From contig NZ_JAFN01000001.1 in assembly GCF_000526155.1 (NCBI RefSeq), positions 2,567,014 to 2,631,013 of the forward strand: 64,000 nt of DNA, read 5' to 3'. Positions within the stretch are counted from its first letter, which is position 1. Each line of letters begins with the position of its first letter. The DNA is from Deferrisoma camini S3R1. GTDB taxonomy: Bacteria > Desulfobacterota > Deferrisomatia > Deferrisomatales > Deferrisomataceae. The translations under genes and the position numbers were made by a program. The notes under the pieces are model-generated. The model saw only the letters and a program-made list of their open reading frames with translations, had not been told where the DNA came from and made no database searches. Positions 61,919 through 64,000 of this stretch are shown here, piece after piece.

Positions 61919-64000
61919 GCCCGTGGCCAGGGAGTCGAGCACCGAGTAGATCACGGGCACGGCCACGGTGGTGACCACCGTGCCCACCAGGAGCCCCGCG
62001 CCCGCGGCGATGCCCAGGGGGCTCATGCGCTCCAGCCCCACGGCCATCTCGAAGATGAGGGGGGTGAAGCCGATGACGGTGGATCCCGCGGTCATCAGGA
62101 TCGGCCGCAGCCGCAGCCGCACCGACTCCACGATCGCCTCGTCCTTGGGGACCCCCTTCCTGCGGGCCTCGAGCACGAAGTCCAGGAGCAGGATCGCGTT
62201 GTTCACGATGGTGCCCCCGAGCAGGATGATCCCCATGAATGCGGGCTTGCAGAAGGGCTTGTCGAACAGCAGGAGACCCCACATGGCCCCGGCCACGGCC
62301 AGGGGGATCGCGGTCATGATCGTCACCGGGTGGCCGAACGACCGGAACATGGCCAGGAGCAGGATGTAGAGGAGCACGATCCCGACCACGAGGGCCCGCC
62401 CCATCTCGGCCTGGCTCTCCCCCATGTCCCGCACGGTGCCGGCCACCGTGAGCGTGTAGCCGGCGGGAAGCTTCAGATCCGCGAGGCGGCGCCGGGCCGC
62501 CGCGGTCACCTGGCCGATGGTGAGGCCGGTGTTGCCCGCCGTGATGTCGATGGTGGGCACGAGGTTCTCCCGGGTGATGAACGGCTGGATCCGGGACGAC
62601 CCGGTGGTGGCCAGCGTGCGCAGGGGCACCAGGCCCTTGGCCGTGGGGATCATGGCCTCGGCCAGATGGGCCGGGTCGGCCACCTGGTCGGCCCGGTACC
62701 GGACCCGGATGGGAATGTCCAGGTAGTCCGACAGCCGCAGCCGGGTGGCCGGGATCCCTTGCACGGCGGCCCGGAGGTTGCGGGCCACGTCCTCGGGGGA
62801 GGTGCCGTACAGGCGCGCCAGGGCCGGGTCCACATGCACCCGGGTCTCGGGCTTGTCCAGGTACCAGCTTCGGCGCAGATCGACCAGGCCGGGGGTTCCC
62901 CGCAGCCGGGCGATCACCCGGTCGGCCAGGCGGTCGAGCACCCGGGGGTCCGGGCCGGAGAGAATCAGGTCGAAGGGGGCCTTGGTCGTGGACACGGGCG
63001 TGGCGCCGTACTCCGAAACCCGGAAGGTGCGCACCCCCGGGATCGTCCGCAGGGCGTCCCGCCACCGGCTCTCGATCTGCCAGATCGTGTCGGAACGCCG
63101 GGTGCGGTCCACGAGGTGGACGGTGAGCCGGGCCGTCTGGGTGGTGGCCCCCCCGCCGCCGAAGCTCACGGCCCCCGGCTCCGACCCCACCACGGCGGAC
63201 ACGGCTTCCACCCCGGGCGTTTCGTAGATCATCCGCTCCACCCGCGCCAGGGTCCGCTCGACCTCCTCGGGGCGGGCGGAGGCCTCGGTGTCGAACTCCA
63301 CGATGGCGATGCCGGTGTCCATGGGGGGCATCTCCTCGGCCCCCAGGAGGGGCTTGACCTGGGTCCGGGTGACCGCGAGGAACGCCATCATGAGCCCCAG
63401 AAAGAGCCAGCGGTGGCGCAGCCCCAGGCGCACGAGCCCCACGTACAGATCGGTCAGACGGTCCACGGCCCATCCGACGGGCGAGACGAGGCGCTCGATC
63501 CGGTTCTTGCTCCCGTGGGGCCGGGCCAGGAGCCGGGAGGCGACAATGGGCACCACGGTGAGCGAGATCAGGAGCGAGGCCACCAGGGTGGAGATGATCA
63601 TGAGGTTCAAGGGGGCCATGATGCGGCCCGTGAACCCCTTGGTGAACAACACGGGCACCAGCACCACCACGGTGGTGAGCATGCCGGCCGTGATGGCCAG
63701 GGCCACCTCCCCGGTGCCCTCGATCGCGGCCCGCCGGGCGTCCGGAACCTCCATGGCCCCGTAGTGCCGGTACACGTTCTCGAGGACCACGATGGAGGCG
63801 TCCACCACCATGCCCACCGCGATGATGAGACCCGAGAGGGTCACCATGTTCAGCGTGTGGGGGCTGAACCACAGGACCACCAGGGAGGTCAGGAACGACA
63901 GGGGGATCGAGACGCTCACCACGGCGGCGGCCCGGAGATCCGCGAGGAACAGAAAGATCACCAGCACGGTGAGGGCCACGGCCTGCCACAGGGAGGTGCG
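60560..64000 (-). CDS. RND efflux transporter fused in frame to a TolC-like outer-membrane factor (5' end outside window)
   Basis: One uninterrupted frame of more than 1140 residues, continuing beyond the window edge. The visible N-terminal about 690 residues are the middle and C-terminal part of an AcrB/MexF-type permease: membrane segment GLIIAVGMVVDASIVVLEN with the conserved Asp, the porter and docking domains, and the last membrane helix MSPLGIAAGAGLLVGTVVTTVAVPVIYSVL. A basic loop (GVRRVSARRR) is followed by a signal-like helix and a TolC/OEP domain. The RND part has no stop. Pump and channel would otherwise be made as separate proteins. Cut by signal peptidase after APRA is possible. 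Confidence 0.88.
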   Translation of the reverse strand, partial: RTSLWQAVALTVLVIFLFLADLRAAAVVSVSIPLSFLTSLVVLWFSPHTLNMVTLSGLIIAVGMVVDASIVVLENVYRHYGAMEVPDARRAAIEGTGEVALAITAGMLTTVVVLVPVLFTKGFTGRIMAPLNLMIISTLVASLLISLTVVPIVASRLLARPHGSKNRIERLVSPVGWAVDRLTDLYVGLVRLGLRHRWLFLGLMMAFLAVTRTQVKPLLGAEEMPPMDTGIAIVEFDTEASARPEEVERTLARVERMIYETPGVEAVSAVVGSEPGAVSFGGGGATTQTARLTVHLVDRTRRSDTIWQIESRWRDALRTIPGVRTFRVSEYGATPVSTTKAPFDLILSGPDPRVLDRLADRVIARLRGTPGLVDLRRSWYLDKPETRVHVDPALARLYGTSPEDVARNLRAAVQGIPATRLRLSDYLDIPIRVRYRADQVADPAHLAEAMIPTAKGLVPLRTLATTGSSRIQPFITRENLVPTIDITAGNTGLTIGQVTAAARRRLADLKLPAGYTLTVAGTVRDMGESQAEMGRALVVGIVLLYILLLAMFRSFGHPVTIMTAIPLAVAGAMWGLLLFDKPFCKPAFMGIILLGGTIVNNAILLLDFVLEARRKGVPKDEAIVESVRLRLRPILMTAGSTVIGFTPLIFEMAVGLERMSPLGIAAGAGLLVGTVVTTVAVPVIYSVLDSLATGVRRVSARRRTAAAAAAVVALLVLPAAPRAEEPSPGPLTLEAAVAFALAHNPSLHAARARVDRRAAGVEETAAPLRPRVDLVGGLAWTQEEHVLLPGATGDVQRSDRWRADAGLFARALIWDFGETRSRVRAALARKEAGADLESRVRQEVIFRVSQAFLGVLATDEVLEAARATEKSLTALEQTTRRLVAHGKAPRIDALKVRVRLARVQSRIADLEAQRKALMAALGEAMGWQGAEIPPLAHEDPREVGAPPPVGPKPDRPDLRAAEAEARAAEAEAEAARKRLYPRVEVQASYALYGAPDPTPLTPGGADGPWEDDAVVGLRITFPWLDGGLRRSRIRQSRARAVEARAEREKLLLQARREETQARALLEGARARIEAVRTEVREAEEALRVEKLKYRAGKGVINDVLDAEAALLEARALLRQARREAEIARLQVALAGGSLGAPEPPRP

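Overview
The window is very GC-rich, densely coded DNA from a Gram-negative (diderm) bacterium. The gene set points to the former Deltaproteobacteria (Thermodesulfobacteriota/Desulfuromonadota, perhaps a Deferrisoma-like lineage). Indicators are a tilS-ftsH-folP-dacA-ybbR-glmM-pdxJ-acpS-nnr-tsaE-lysC-cimA gene order, a citramalate synthase, a PxxKW cysteine-rich protein, a DUF502 protein, a ten-heme cytochrome c and a selenoprotein. The taxonomic placement is inference; there is no rRNA in the window and I saw no tRNA gene.

Layout. 1-1.8 kb: end of a Lon-family protease and an outer-membrane-type protein. 1.9-22.5 kb: minus-strand genes, mainly one long housekeeping operon running tilS to cimA and a rhomboid protease (cell division, folate, c-di-AMP, wall precursor, PLP, ACP, NAD(P)HX repair, tRNA t6A, lysine/isoleucine precursors). 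It is interrupted between lysC and cimA by an IS630-type element that itself sits inside a 177-bp inverted-repeat element. 22.6-30.1 kb: PxxKW protein, DUF502 protein, an amidohydrolase-panD-panC group, then Mut7-C/coaD, an aminotransferase, a DUF1186/SEC-C-like protein and a NUDIX hydrolase. 30.1-37.8 kb: a sensor with a decayed GGDEF domain, then an operon for a large beta-barrel, a lipoprotein, an NHL protein, a TlpA thioredoxin and a thioredoxin-decaheme cytochrome fusion, which looks like a cell-envelope electron-transfer module. 38-51.1 kb: a LysM lytic transglycosylase, then a type IV pilus cluster (PilB-type ATPase, GspH, PilV, PilX, and a 1929-residue PilW with adhesin domains). 51.3-60.4 kb: DUF72 protein, a toxin-antitoxin pair, a tiny acidic protein, amtB-glnK, small hypotheticals, a Crp/Fnr regulator convergent with a CMD protein plus UGA-containing selenoprotein operon, and a lipoprotein-OmpA pair. 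60.5-64 kb: an RND efflux pump fused in frame to a TolC-like outer-membrane factor, cut by the window end.

Most striking. The gaps between genes carry at least four families of degenerate 7- or 8-bp tandem arrays (units such as GGTCGTC, CTAGTCT, CAGAAGT and GGCTAGAA), resembling the heptanucleotide STRRs of cyanobacteria, plus a dispersed GGGGCAAGGG element. They sit inside operons directly upstream of start codons, in one case supplying the ribosome-binding site and in another apparently being translated. With the thioredoxin-decaheme fusion, giant PilW adhesin, RND-TolC fusion and Sec protein, these are the parts most likely to be undescribed.
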